Source of the DNA: Alphaproteobacteria bacterium
GTDB lineage: Bacteria > Pseudomonadota > Alphaproteobacteria > Rhizobiales > GCA-2746425
Length of the DNA: 64,000 nt
Assembly: GCA_024743215.1 (NCBI GenBank)
Contig: JANSWZ010000007.1
Location: 62,001 to 126,000, forward strand
Direction of reading: 5' to 3'
Both the position numbers and the translations under genes were made by a program. The notes beneath the pieces were generated by a model. It was not told the origin of the DNA. It saw only the letters and a list, made by a program, of their open reading frames with translations, and made no database searches. Below are positions 18,064 through 27,509 of the stretch, piece by piece (positions within the stretch are counted from its first letter, which is position 1; every line of letters starts with the position of its first letter).

Positions 18064-19782
18064 TTAACGCCGATGCCCTTCCTTGATGCTGTCTGCTATT
18101 TTCTCAGCAGCCATGATCGTTGTCAGCATGGTATTGCCGCTGATGACAGACGGCATGATGGACGCATCCACCACACGCAAACCATCCACCCCCACGACCC
18201 TGCCATCAGCATCAACGACCGCCATGGGATCCTGCTTATCTCCAATTTTGCACGTGCCGCTGGCATGCCAACTGCCGCAGGCATTCTCGATGATCCAGGA
18301 GCGCAGAACATTGGAGGAACCTCGAAGCGCTTGCACATCAATGTCTGGCACAATTGCATTTTCGATCATGAGTTTACGAGCCAGGGGACCACATTCCATT
18401 ACCCCCGCTGCAAGCGACGTCAGAAACCAGTTCTTGCGGCTGACCGCTCCAAGTTCACGAACACGTTCGGAGAAGGTTGCTGGAAATATCTCACCAATGG
18501 CAGACGACAGCGCCGGATCGTCAACCATTGCGAAAAGCCGGTGCATGCCATCCTCAAGCCGCTTGAGGTCCCGTTCATCGGACAATTGCCTGAAATTGAC
18601 ATCCGGGCCGTGCGCCGGATCGGCATGTCGAAGCTTGACCTCACCGGTCGAATAAGGACGGTTTACGCAAACGATGATTGAGGCAAGGCGCTTGCCAAGG
18701 GGGTGCCAGGCCGCGCGATTGGATGGTAGAATGAACATATCGCCCGGATTGGTGTCTGCCAGTTCCGAACTGTAACGATACCCCATCTGAATGTGGCGGC
18801 GCATGCTTTTCGGAAGCCTGGATTTCCGGGGCAGAAAACCAGCCAGGGCAACCATGGGATGGTCCTGCAAATTCTGACCTACACCCTTCCGATCAGCCCG
18901 CACGTCTATGCCCATCTGTTTCAGATGATCGGCAGGGCCAATGCCTGAGCGCATCAAAATTGCCGGAGACTGCAGCGCGCCGGCTGAAATGATAATCTCC
19001 TGGCCTTTTAGCAGCTTGTGGCCAGCGCCATCAGTAACCTCAATGCCACTGGCTTTGTGACCGTCAAACACAATGCTGTTCATCTCGGTCGACGCCAATA
19101 CCTTCAGATTGGGACGGGTACGCACATACCGGTTGAGATAAGCCACCGCCGCAGATACCCGCTTGCCATCAACATTGTTGATGGTCATGGGAAAATAACC
19201 GTCCCGAAAAATACCGTTGTGATCTTCGATATTCTCTACACCGCGCTTGTCCAAAACGCTGGCGGTTGCTTTGGCGATGGGCGACCACTCATCTTTCGGA
19301 ATGCGGCGCAGCGGTAAAGGGCCGCTGCCACCATGCAAGTCCGAAGTGCCATAATCCAGATCAGTCTCAAGTTTGCGAAAGTACGGCAGGACGCCATTCC
19401 AGTCCCATCCCCTTGCACCACCTTCAGCCCATTCATCGTAATCCCAGGGCAGCCCGCGAAAGGCGAATTGTCCGTTTATGGACGTGCCACCACCCATCAC
19501 CTTCGCCTGCTCATAGGTTCTGGGCAGCACATCAGATGATATTGGATTGTTCAGATGAACCTTGATGTTCTGCCAATGATAAGAGCTGTTGAAATAGGCA
19601 ACGATCGGATAGGAATCGAGAATGTCCTCCGGAACATTGTCTGGCGGCGTATCCGGTCCGGCTTCAACCAAAGCAACTTGCAAATTTGGGTCTTCAGACA
19701 AGCGGCTTGCGAGCACTGCACCCGCAGCACCACCACCCACGATGATATAATCAAATGCGGTTTCGCCGAGCCGCTCAGCCAT
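18064..19782 (-). CDS. GMC-family FAD oxidoreductase (choline dehydrogenase-like)
   Basis: FAD-dependent alcohol oxidoreductase, 572 residues. The FAD-binding GGGAAGAVLASRL lies near residue 16, and C-terminal catalytic motifs are GSWHASGTCKIG (His) and SGNTMLTTIMAAEK (Asn). I chose ATG 19782 (MAERLGETAFDYIIVGG), which overlaps the preceding aldehyde dehydrogenase stop by 8 bases; a longer frame upstream runs inside that gene. GMC enzymes oxidise primary alcohols to aldehydes, and two aldehyde dehydrogenases flank it. Its substrate in this imino-acid operon is unclear. Confidence 0.86.
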   Translation of the reverse strand: MAERLGETAFDYIIVGGGAAGAVLASRLSEDPNLQVALVEAGPDTPPDNVPEDILDSYPIVAYFNSSYHWQNIKVHLNNPISSDVLPRTYEQAKVMGGGTSINGQFAFRGLPWDYDEWAEGGARGWDWNGVLPYFRKLETDLDYGTSDLHGGSGPLPLRRIPKDEWSPIAKATASVLDKRGVENIEDHNGIFRDGYFPMTINNVDGKRVSAAVAYLNRYVRTRPNLKVLASTEMNSIVFDGHKASGIEVTDGAGHKLLKGQEIIISAGALQSPAILMRSGIGPADHLKQMGIDVRADRKGVGQNLQDHPMVALAGFLPRKSRLPKSMRRHIQMGYRYSSELADTNPGDMFILPSNRAAWHPLGKRLASIIVCVNRPYSTGEVKLRHADPAHGPDVNFRQLSDERDLKRLEDGMHRLFAMVDDPALSSAIGEIFPATFSERVRELGAVSRKNWFLTSLAAGVMECGPLARKLMIENAIVPDIDVQALRGSSNVLRSWIIENACGSWHASGTCKIGDKQDPMAVVDADGRVVGVDGLRVVDASIMPSVISGNTMLTTIMAAEKIADSIKEGHRR

Positions 19783-21247
19783 GTTGGAGCCACACATTTT
19801 TGAACCGCAGGAAACTTTCAAGCCCGCTACGACCCATCTCCTTGCCAAAGCCGGAGCCGTTGAAACCACCTTGCGGCGTTGCGTAATCCGGCTGGCGACC
19901 ATGGGCGTTCACCCAGACCGTTCCTGCCTCAATTTGAGAGGGAAGGCGCATCGCCTTGCTGAAATCATCCGTATAGACACTAGCCGCCAACGCGTAACTT
20001 GGATGGTTGGTCATGGCTATGCCATCCGCTTCATCCTCATACTCGTAAACCGACAGGACTGGACCAAAAAACTCGTCGCGAAAGCCCGTTGAGGTTTCCG
20101 GAACATTCCGCAGTATTGTTGGCTGGTAATAAGCGCCGGAATTCATGCTGGCATCACGGCCACCACCACAGATAACCTCAGCCCCGTCTGCCAGCGTCTG
20201 CGCCAGCATCTCGTCAATGCGTTTGGCCTGTTTTTCTGAAATGATTGGCGGCAGCGTGCAATCGGATTTCCATGTTGGAGCAGCCTTGCGCCCTGCTGCG
20301 ATTTCCATAACCCGTTCCAGCAGCTCTTCCGATTTACTACTTGGTACAATCAGACGTGTCCCGGCCGTGCAAACCTGACCGGAATTGGCAAGGAAACCAT
20401 TGGCAACATTCGTCGCCACTGCATTCATATCAGTTACATCTTTCAGCACCAGTTGCGGCGACTTGCCGCCCAGTTCCAGCGTCACAGGTTTTGTGCCGGT
20501 CGCAGCAGCATCTGCCATCACCCGTGCACCCGTCGCGGAAGATCCGGTGAAGGTTATCTTCCTGACAAGAGGATGGCGCACAAGATGCGAGCCAGACGGG
20601 CCCGCGCCCTGAATGACGTTCAACACGCCCTTTGGCAGTCCCGCCTCAAGTGCCAGTTCTGCAAAAACCAGAGCAGAATAAGGTGTGAGTTCCGAAGGCT
20701 TGAGCACCACAGAATTGCCGACGGCCAAAGCAGGCGCAGATTTCCAGATCGCATTGATGGCCGGGAAATTGAAAGGCGCAATGCCTGCGATGACACCATA
20801 GGGCTCAGGACGAACCATGGAGGTTGCGCTGTTGGTTCCGGCAATGATCTTGCCTTCAATCTTGTCGGCCCATTCAGCAAAGAACCGCAAGGCACCTGAT
20901 GCCCGTACCAGATCACGGTTGATGAGATCTGCAACGGGCCTGGTTGTTGATGCAGCTTCAATTCGTGCAATACGTTCGCGGTTTTCGTCTATCAGAGCGG
21001 CCCAACGATGCAGAACAGCAGCGCGGTCCAATGGAGAGGAATTGCGCCACTCCGCCGTCATGAACGCGCGATGAGCCGACGTCACAGCGCGGTCAACAAT
21101 CTCTTCATCTGCTATGGGAATGGGCGCTGTTTCAACCCCGTCAGACGGCCGAAACACTGGCAGTTTCACGCCATCAAAGACGCGCGCTCCATCAATCAAA
21201 TGCGCTGCGACGAGTTCTATGGAATTGGGATCGAAATCGTATGTCAT
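19775..21247 (-). CDS. Aldehyde dehydrogenase (betaine-aldehyde-like)
   Basis: NAD(P)-dependent aldehyde dehydrogenase, 490 residues. Catalytic E258 (LELGGKSP) and C293 (GQVCTAG), with FNFPAINAIWK near 159 and KPSELTP near 183. The sequence resembles the betaine-aldehyde/phenylacetaldehyde group more than GabD. It lies 19 bases after the epimerase stop and overlaps the GMC gene start, so the pair (GMC alcohol oxidation, then aldehyde oxidation) is probably functionally coupled. Confidence 0.87.
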   Translation of the reverse strand: MTYDFDPNSIELVAAHLIDGARVFDGVKLPVFRPSDGVETAPIPIADEEIVDRAVTSAHRAFMTAEWRNSSPLDRAAVLHRWAALIDENRERIARIEAASTTRPVADLINRDLVRASGALRFFAEWADKIEGKIIAGTNSATSMVRPEPYGVIAGIAPFNFPAINAIWKSAPALAVGNSVVLKPSELTPYSALVFAELALEAGLPKGVLNVIQGAGPSGSHLVRHPLVRKITFTGSSATGARVMADAAATGTKPVTLELGGKSPQLVLKDVTDMNAVATNVANGFLANSGQVCTAGTRLIVPSSKSEELLERVMEIAAGRKAAPTWKSDCTLPPIISEKQAKRIDEMLAQTLADGAEVICGGGRDASMNSGAYYQPTILRNVPETSTGFRDEFFGPVLSVYEYEDEADGIAMTNHPSYALAASVYTDDFSKAMRLPSQIEAGTVWVNAHGRQPDYATPQGGFNGSGFGKEMGRSGLESFLRFKNVWLQHG

Positions 21248-21266
21248 TGAAACTTCCGCCTTGAAA

Positions 21267-22274
21267 TCAAACGCCGGTGAGCCTGAACCCTTCCGGGAAT
21301 GGATCTCTGGGGTCCACGAAGAAATTAAATGAGCCGGTCAGATAGGCCGAGCCCGTTACCGTGCATGATATGGCAGGCAAGTCACCGACTTGGGTGGCGC
21401 CCGTCACTTTGCCTGTAAATACGGTGTCAAGAATGCCTGCATGGCGGAAACTATCACCGGGCTTCAGCTCACCTTTTGCAGCCAGCATGGCCATGCGTGA
21501 AGCTGTGCCGGTGCCGCAGGGCGAGCGATCGATTACTGTCGGTGGGCATACGACAACATTCTTGCCGTCGCAGTTTTCGCCATCCCCATCAGCGATAATC
21601 TCGATCTGATAGATTTCATTGACATGCTCCATTGTCGGGTGCTGCACCGGATGGTCGACCAGAGCATCGCGCAGCTCGGCTGCTGCGGTCACCACTTTCC
21701 AGGCATAGTCCGGCGTGAGTTCAAGGCCCAGATCACGAGCTTTCACCAACAGATAGAAATCCCCGCCAAAAGCAATATCGGCACGCACATCGCCATAAGT
21801 CTTGGTTTTGACCATAATTTCTTCGCGGTAGAGAAAGCTGGACGGCATTTCCAGCGTCACGTCCAACGCCACGCCATTTTCAACCCGCACCCGAGCGGGC
21901 ACAACGCCAGCCGGTGTATCTAGGCGGACCAATGTCTCACCTTCCACAGCATCCACATATCCTGCTTCAACCGCGATGGTTGCCACTGCCATGGCGCAGT
22001 GACCACACATGGGCGGATAAGTATCAGGCTCAAGAATGAGCATGCCGATATCGGCATCTTCCGAACAGGCCTCGGTCAGAACAGCGGCGGGCATATTGAA
22101 ACTGCCGCGCGGTTCAAACAGAACCAGTTTGCGCAGCCAGTCACGCGTCATCAGATCAGCGCGCTTTTCGACCATCGTCGAACCGCGAATGGGACCAAAA
22201 CCGGACGTGACCAAACGCAGGGGACAACCGGCGGTGTGGGAATCTATGCCCTGAATTATTCTGGAACTGCGCAT
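21267..22274 (-). CDS. Proline racemase/4-hydroxyproline 2-epimerase family enzyme (1)
   Basis: Epimerase of 335 residues with DSHTAGCPLR at 11-20 and both catalytic cysteines, C90 (PMCGH) and C253 (DRSPCGTGTA). The start shares one base with the DapA-like gene stop (TGATG), a coupling that fits sequential steps of hydroxyproline degradation. The family interconverts trans-4-hydroxy-L-proline and cis-4-hydroxy-D-proline, or L/D-proline; the exact substrate cannot be read from the motifs. Confidence 0.88.
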   Translation of the reverse strand: MRSSRIIQGIDSHTAGCPLRLVTSGFGPIRGSTMVEKRADLMTRDWLRKLVLFEPRGSFNMPAAVLTEACSEDADIGMLILEPDTYPPMCGHCAMAVATIAVEAGYVDAVEGETLVRLDTPAGVVPARVRVENGVALDVTLEMPSSFLYREEIMVKTKTYGDVRADIAFGGDFYLLVKARDLGLELTPDYAWKVVTAAAELRDALVDHPVQHPTMEHVNEIYQIEIIADGDGENCDGKNVVVCPPTVIDRSPCGTGTASRMAMLAAKGELKPGDSFRHAGILDTVFTGKVTGATQVGDLPAISCTVTGSAYLTGSFNFFVDPRDPFPEGFRLTGV

Positions 22275-23191
22275 CAGGCAAGCTCATCCAGGGAAGCAAT
22301 AAGAGCGGCAACATTATTGTCAGAAAGCAGTGTTTCCACCTTCGACATCTGCTCATCACTGAAAGGAAGAAGAGGTTTGCGTGGCTTGCCAACCGGCTGA
22401 TCCAGGCTGTTCATCACAGCTTTGATGCCGGCATAATAGCTGCCCTGCTTGAAGCACGAATAGATGGCAAACAGCGCTGGTTCAAGCTTGTCAATCACGG
22501 CTGTATTGTTCGCAGCACAGGCATCAAAATAGCGCCGAACCAAAGTGCCAGACAATTGATGTGCCATTGCAACGACACCAACAGCACCCACCGCAAGTGC
22601 GGGGCGGATCATGGTTTCATAGCCGACAAAAACGTTGATCTTATCGCCCAGTTTGCGCACCAGTTCGGTGACCTGAATAATATCGCCGGAGCTGTCTTTG
22701 ATCGCGACAACTGTAGGCAGTTTGGCAAGTTCTGAAACAATCCCGATATCCAGCGCCACACCAGCTCTCTTCGGCGAATTATAGAGCATGACAGGAAGCT
22801 GCGTTGCTTCGCAAAGGTCTTTGAAATACTGAATAATCTCCCGACGATCGGGAGCTGCATAGATCGGCGGCATGGCCAATATGCCATCAAGTCCGGCCTT
22901 CTCCGCTTCCTGCGCCAATCGGATTGCATTTGCAGGCAACAGATCTGAAACACCGGCAATTACGGGTACATCGCTTTTCGCTGCCGCCCGGGTACATTTG
23001 AAAAGTTCGATCCGCTCTTCCATTGTCATGGCGTAAAACTCGCCAGTGCTGCCGCAAACGATCACAGCATCTGCGCCATTGGAAACATTGGCATCGACCA
23101 GATCAATGTAGCGTTTGAAATCTATATTGCCGTTGTCGTCGAATGGTGTGACCAGAACACTTTGAATTCCAGACCAATTGGGGTTGAGCAT
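22274..23191 (-). CDS. DapA/NAL-superfamily lyase, candidate pyrroline-4-hydroxy-2-carboxylate deaminase
   Basis: Class I aldolase fold, 305 residues. GSTGE at 47-51, Schiff-base lysine K165 (VVAIKDSSGD) and Y137 (MLYNSPKR). In bacterial hydroxyproline catabolism a DapA-like enzyme converts 1-pyrroline-4-hydroxy-2-carboxylate to 2-oxoglutarate semialdehyde plus ammonia, and its coupling to an epimerase and aldehyde dehydrogenases fits. The expected preceding enzyme, a D-amino-acid-oxidase-like dehydrogenase, is not in the operon. Dihydrodipicolinate synthase itself is unlikely in this context. Confidence 0.84.
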   Translation of the reverse strand: MLNPNWSGIQSVLVTPFDDNGNIDFKRYIDLVDANVSNGADAVIVCGSTGEFYAMTMEERIELFKCTRAAAKSDVPVIAGVSDLLPANAIRLAQEAEKAGLDGILAMPPIYAAPDRREIIQYFKDLCEATQLPVMLYNSPKRAGVALDIGIVSELAKLPTVVAIKDSSGDIIQVTELVRKLGDKINVFVGYETMIRPALAVGAVGVVAMAHQLSGTLVRRYFDACAANNTAVIDKLEPALFAIYSCFKQGSYYAGIKAVMNSLDQPVGKPRKPLLPFSDEQMSKVETLLSDNNVAALIASLDELA

Positions 23192-23206
23192 TTTTGCTTC
23201 CTGTTT

Positions 23207-24034
23207 TTATTCAGATTTTATGAAGGGCTTCATCATCTCTGCGGTTTGATGAAAGCGGTTGACGAACCCTTTGACGCGCTCGTTCGGCGGGTTCATGAGA
23301 ATATCGGATGGCGGTCCATCAGCGCAGACAGTTCCCTGATCCAGAAACACAACCCTGTTCGCAACTTCCAGCGCAAAGCCAAGCTCATGGGTCACAACAA
23401 TCATGGTCATGCCTTCCTTGGCCAGTTCAATCATCGTGCTGAGAACCTCGCCAACAAGTTCCGGATCCAGGGCCGATGTCGGCTCATCAAAGAGCATGAC
23501 TTCGGGTTCCATGTTCAGCGCACGGGCGATGGAAACACGCTGCTTTTGGCCGCCTGACAGGCTTGACGGAGACCGGTCGGCAAAGTCAGCCATACCAACC
23601 TTTTTCAGGTAGCTCATCGCACGGTCACGGTTGGTGCTATGAGCCTCACCTTTCACTGTCTTCGGACCTTCCATGACATTGGCCAGAACTTTCATGTGCG
23701 GGAACAGATTGAACTGCTGGAATACCATGCCGATACGGCTGCGGATCGCGTTGGTTTGCGCGGCCGAAAGACCCAGCTCATCCTTGCCATTGTCAAAATG
23801 GAAGAATGGATCACCACTCAGCGAAATCTTGCCATGGCTCGGCTTGGCCAGAAGGTTCAGACAACGCAGAAGCGTGGTTTTCCCGGAACCGCTGGACCCG
23901 ATCAGCGCCACCACGTCACCGCGATTAACCGTCAGGTCAACGCCTGAAAGAACCTGCGCCTCCCCATAAGACAGACGGATATCTTCGACCGAAATGGCAG
24001 GCGTGGTCGGGGCGGCTTGCGTTTCGGAACTCAT
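23207..24034 (-). CDS. Polar amino-acid ABC transporter ATPase
   Basis: ATPase of 275 residues of the HisP/GlnQ type: Walker [10 protein letters not shown], signature LSGGQKQR, Walker [13 protein letters not shown], and H-loop VVTHELGFA. The start overlaps the permease stop by ATGA. It belongs to the uptake system for the operon's substrate, probably an imino acid or derivative. Confidence 0.9.
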   Translation of the reverse strand: MSSETQAAPTTPAISVEDIRLSYGEAQVLSGVDLTVNRGDVVALIGSSGSGKTTLLRCLNLLAKPSHGKISLSGDPFFHFDNGKDELGLSAAQTNAIRSRIGMVFQQFNLFPHMKVLANVMEGPKTVKGEAHSTNRDRAMSYLKKVGMADFADRSPSSLSGGQKQRVSIARALNMEPEVMLFDEPTSALDPELVGEVLSTMIELAKEGMTMIVVTHELGFALEVANRVVFLDQGTVCADGPPSDILMNPPNERVKGFVNRFHQTAEMMKPFIKSE

Positions 24035-24684
24035 GACTTCACCTCTTTCTGTTCGAGGCGACGTGCTATGTAGGTCAGCGGAACAAGTATCGCCAGGAAC
24101 ACCAGCGCAATGGTCGTGTAGACTTCCAACGGACGATAGGTGAATGATGCAATGTATTCAGCTTGATACAGCAGATCAGGCACAGTGATAACGGCAAGAA
24201 GCGTCGTATTTTTCAGTTGAATGATCATCTGGCCAGCCAGTGGCGGGATCATGCGGCGCAGGGCTTGTGGCAAGATAACCCGGACATTCATTTGTCGGTA
24301 GGACATGCCAAGCGCCACCGCAGCGTCGCTTTGTCCTGAATCGATGGATTGAATTCCGGCTCTGAAAATCTCAGCAAAATAGGCAGCGCCATAGAGGCTC
24401 AACGCCAGGATGCCAGCTGCTTCCTTGGAGATGTTGATGCCCATGAAGATCGGCAGCGCGTAATAAGCCCAAAGCAGCCAGACCAGCAGCGGAATATTTC
24501 GGAAAAACTCAACAAACAGTCGGCCAATCACCACCACGATCTTGTTGCTTGTCAACTGCATCAGGGCAACGATCAAACCGATTACCAGACCGATCAACGA
24601 GGTGATGACGGTATATTCAAGAGTAATCAGAACACCGGACCAAATCAGGTGCGAGTTCTGTGTAATGGCCGACCAGTCAAACAT
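24031..24684 (-). CDS. Polar amino-acid ABC transporter permease
   Basis: HisM/GlnP-type permease of 217 residues with an N-terminal hydrophobic helix, coupling region [25 protein letters not shown], and [19 protein letters not shown]. Only one permease gene is present, so a homodimeric channel is likely. Confidence 0.9.
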   Translation of the reverse strand: MFDWSAITQNSHLIWSGVLITLEYTVITSLIGLVIGLIVALMQLTSNKIVVVIGRLFVEFFRNIPLLVWLLWAYYALPIFMGINISKEAAGILALSLYGAAYFAEIFRAGIQSIDSGQSDAAVALGMSYRQMNVRVILPQALRRMIPPLAGQMIIQLKNTTLLAVITVPDLLYQAEYIASFTYRPLEVYTTIALVFLAILVPLTYIARRLEQKEVKS

Positions 24685-24713
24685 GATGAGTTCCAGATCT
24701 TGTTGGAAGTGCC

Positions 24714-24731
24714 GGCCCCGAAAACGGGGCC
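24714..24731 (-). promoter_or_regulatory. Intercistronic hairpin after the binding-protein gene
   Basis: A perfect GGCCCCG-AAAA-CGGGGCC hairpin sits in the 59-base gap between the binding-protein stop and the permease start. There is no T-tract. It occupies the same position as hairpins at 5852-5891 and 30398-30420. Confidence 0.65.
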
Positions 24732-24743
24732 GACGGTCTTGAA

Positions 24744-25586
24744 TCAGAAGCTGAAGTCACCTGGCAGGACAGACAGATCCAGTCCAGCGTCTTCAAAGGA
24801 CTTTGCCAGCTTGCCCTGGGCCAGACCCAGCGAACGCTGCTGGGACGTCCAGTTTTCAAGCCAGTTCAACCAACCCGCATTACCAGCTTCCCGGCGCACG
24901 CCGATCACAGCTGTGTTTACGAGTGCAGGGCTTGGAACAAAGACTTCGCCTTTGACTTCCGGAGCAACCTGCACAGCGTCAAAACTGGCAAGCAGCATGG
25001 CATCGGCACGATTGGAGTTGATTTCCAGAACGCCCAATGAGCGTGTGCCAACCACAATGATGTCAGCCTTCGGTGTCAGAGCTTCGGCAACAACCTGCAT
25101 GGTGCTGCCTTTCTGAACCGCAAGACGAACCGATGGATCGTTCAACTCTGCCCAGCTTTTCTTGTCGAAACCGGCTTTGGAAACAACGGTCCATGGACCA
25201 TAGAAAAGTGGAATGGACGTGTAATCAACCACAAGACCACGCTGTGGATTAGGGTTCAAGCCAATGGCGATATCGACCTTGCGCGCCTGAAAGTCAGCGG
25301 CAAGATTGCCCCATGTTGTTTCAACGAATTCAAGCTCGACACCCAGAATGGCAGCGATTTCCTGCCCCCATTCAACGTAGAAGCCACTCCATTCGCCTGT
25401 GGCAGGGTCCTTGATGTAGCTGGGTTCTTCGCCAATGATGACTGGGAATTTCAGAATGCCTGAGCTTCTGATGTTGTTCAGAACGAGCGAGGGATCGTCC
25501 GCCTGAGCCGGTTGCGTAAATGCACCAACTGTCATGAACAGAGCTGCAAAAGCGCAGATCCAGGTTTTAAACTTTCTAAAAGCCAT
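24744..25586 (-). CDS. Polar amino-acid ABC transporter binding protein
   Basis: Periplasmic-binding protein type II, 280 residues, with a signal peptide of about 29 residues ending QPAQA|DD. Internal features FYVEWGQEIAAILGVELEFVETTWGN and DIAIGLNPNPQRG match the family-3 layout. A strong AGGAGG precedes the ATG. The start is 30 bases after the fusion regulator stop. The ligand is unproven; operon context suggests a hydroxyproline-like imino acid. Confidence 0.88.
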   Translation of the reverse strand: MAFRKFKTWICAFAALFMTVGAFTQPAQADDPSLVLNNIRSSGILKFPVIIGEEPSYIKDPATGEWSGFYVEWGQEIAAILGVELEFVETTWGNLAADFQARKVDIAIGLNPNPQRGLVVDYTSIPLFYGPWTVVSKAGFDKKSWAELNDPSVRLAVQKGSTMQVVAEALTPKADIIVVGTRSLGVLEINSNRADAMLLASFDAVQVAPEVKGEVFVPSPALVNTAVIGVRREAGNAGWLNWLENWTSQQRSLGLAQGKLAKSFEDAGLDLSVLPGDFSF

Positions 25587-25616
25587 TTTATTACCTCCTG
25601 ATGAGAGTCAAAGAAA

Positions 25617-27509
25617 TTAAGAGCCGAGGAAGCCGCACTGCAATGGATCATCAGGCTCGAGCACGAGCGTGGAAATTCCATTGAGATGCGCACGTCCCGA
25701 AATTTTGGGGACGCATACGAGGCGTCCCTCGGGCGCCTTCGCAATACTGATGATTTGTCCAGACAGCTGACCGCCAAAAATGCTTTCAGCGTGGAATGTC
25801 TGCCCGGCTGCCAATTGGCCTGCAGCAACCTTCTGGACCATCCGCGCCGCAAGTCCGGTGACACCCGGTGAGCGATCAAATCGGTTGCGGTCAATGGACA
25901 GGAAAAGGCGTTCGGAGTTTTTTGAAACGGCTTGAAACAACAGAACCGATTCAATCAACTTGACCTCGGGACGATCAAGCTCCGTCAGGGCACTGCGCAG
26001 TTCATCTGCGGCCAGCAATATCTCATGCAGCGCATGGTCGTGCAGTTCAAGTCCCAGCGACGCTGCGTCAATAACGGCATGCGTGTTTCCGCCATATACG
26101 ATCGACAGCTCGACCGTTCGGCCACGAAATGGCACAGAAATATCATCAGCTGTCACATAAGCCTGCGGCAAAGCTACATCGATCTGATCACTTTTGGGGT
26201 GCACGGTAACGCCGACAGTGGAGCGCGGCATTTCGATGGTAAATTCTGTTCTACCATTTAACCGACCCATCGATTTCAGTGCTTTTGCATAGCCAAATAC
26301 GGCATGACCACACAGTTCGGGATAACCGTATGATGTGATGAAAAAAGCGCCAAAATCCGCCGTTTTGGAAGCGAACGGAACCAGGCCGAAAGAGCCGCTA
26401 TGCCCGCGCGGCTCTTGAAGCAGGAGTGACCGCATGTGATCGTGATGTTTCTCGAAGGATCGGGCTTTTTCCGTAGCCGTGTCACCTTCCAGTCCTGGGA
26501 GGGATTCAATCAAAATACGTGTGGGATGACCTGCAGTATGTGTTTCCAGAACCCTGAAGGTTTCTGCGCCTTCCGGGAGTTGTACGTCCAGCGTGCCTTC
26601 ACCCAGACCAGAACCGTGCGAGACACCAAGGCCAAAACGATTGCGCGGCTGATCAAATTGCATGGCGGAAACGCGTGCAGCATCCGTGTTGACCCAAAGC
26701 ACTTTCGCCGCCTCAGATCCCGGATTTCTCCAGCGGTGTTCCAGAGAACTGTTGAAATAGGCACTGTCTCCGGGTTGCAAAACAGCTGGTGGACGGCCAG
26801 CCAAGGTGATCTCTAGCTCACCCGACAGAATGTAAATGAGCTCCTCACCTTCGTGAGAATAGTAGCCATCGCTTTCAGACCCGCTTTCAATGGTCCACAC
26901 TTCCACGTCCATCAGCTTTTCAGCAACTGTGAGCTGCTCGACCGATACGCCCGGCCCGAAAGTTCCAACAACCCGGCCGGCGCCTCTTCGGACGATGGGA
27001 ACATGGTCGTGATGCGTGCCACCCAACAACTCTGCAAGAGAGCGCCCGAATGCTAAAGCAACACTGTTCAGTCTGGCCGGAGACAAAAAGGCGGTGCCAC
27101 GCTCGAACATACTCAGATGCGAGACGCCAATATCGGTTTTCTCCGAAAGAGCACGTAGCGACAAACCACTCTCTTTGCGCATTGTGCGAATACGCGCACC
27201 GATTTTACCGAAATCTACTGTCGTGCGCTCAATACCTGAATCCTGAGCGGCAGGTTTCAGCTCATCCTGTTCGCTATCAATCAATTCCTTGATCCTTGTC
27301 AGGCTGTAACCGGACAATCTGCGCATTTGTTCGATGTTGCGAATGCGATCCATATCGTCAGATGAAAACGACCGATGACCACTCGCGGATTTGAACGGAT
27401 GAATCAATCCGGCATTTTCCCATGAACGAAGCGTCGAAATGGACACGCCAATTACCTTGGCCACGTGCCCAATCGAATAGGGTTTTTTATCGTTTGACGG
27501 CTTCAACAT
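25617..27509 (-). CDS. MerR-XRE-cupin-proline racemase fusion regulator (catalytically degenerate)
   Basis: A 630-residue single frame with four modules. (1) MerR HTH at 11-80 (YSIGHVAKVIGVSISTLRSW). (2) XRE/Cro HTH at 103-163. (3) Cupin at 202-276, with EEL in the first motif and PGDSAYFNSSLEHRW in the second. (4) A full-length proline racemase/hydroxyproline epimerase domain at 318-630. The racemase domain keeps ETHTAGHPTR (322-331), C400 in PELCGH, and GGNTHAVID (473-481). The second catalytic motif DRSPCGTGT is replaced by DRSPGVTGL (545-553), so the cysteine is glycine (G549), and ordinary two-base racemisation should be impossible. It is first in the operon that encodes two active epimerases. 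I infer a DNA-binding sensor in which the dead enzyme binds the pathway substrate. Known family parts: XRE-cupin regulators are common; this fusion I do not recognise. Confidence 0.85.
   Translation of the reverse strand: MLKPSNDKKPYSIGHVAKVIGVSISTLRSWENAGLIHPFKSASGHRSFSSDDMDRIRNIEQMRRLSGYSLTRIKELIDSEQDELKPAAQDSGIERTTVDFGKIGARIRTMRKESGLSLRALSEKTDIGVSHLSMFERGTAFLSPARLNSVALAFGRSLAELLGGTHHDHVPIVRRGAGRVVGTFGPGVSVEQLTVAEKLMDVEVWTIESGSESDGYYSHEGEELIYILSGELEITLAGRPPAVLQPGDSAYFNSSLEHRWRNPGSEAAKVLWVNTDAARVSAMQFDQPRNRFGLGVSHGSGLGEGTLDVQLPEGAETFRVLETHTAGHPTRILIESLPGLEGDTATEKARSFEKHHDHMRSLLLQEPRGHSGSFGLVPFASKTADFGAFFITSYGYPELCGHAVFGYAKALKSMGRLNGRTEFTIEMPRSTVGVTVHPKSDQIDVALPQAYVTADDISVPFRGRTVELSIVYGGNTHAVIDAASLGLELHDHALHEILLAADELRSALTELDRPEVKLIESVLLFQAVSKNSERLFLSIDRNRFDRSPGVTGLAARMVQKVAAGQLAAGQTFHAESIFGGQLSGQIISIAKAPEGRLVCVPKISGRAHLNGISTLVLEPDDPLQCGFLGS

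Noticed and set aside
18064-19782. GMC oxidoreductase as the missing D-hydroxyproline dehydrogenase
   Set aside because: GMC enzymes oxidise alcohols; the C-terminal His/Asn site is of alcohol-oxidase type, so C-N oxidation is unlikely though not excluded.
25617-27509. The regulator fusion as an assembly chimera of a regulator and an epimerase gene
   Set aside because: The frame is continuous, the linker is plausible, the racemase part is complete and clearly different from both paralogues nearby, so it is not a collapsed copy.
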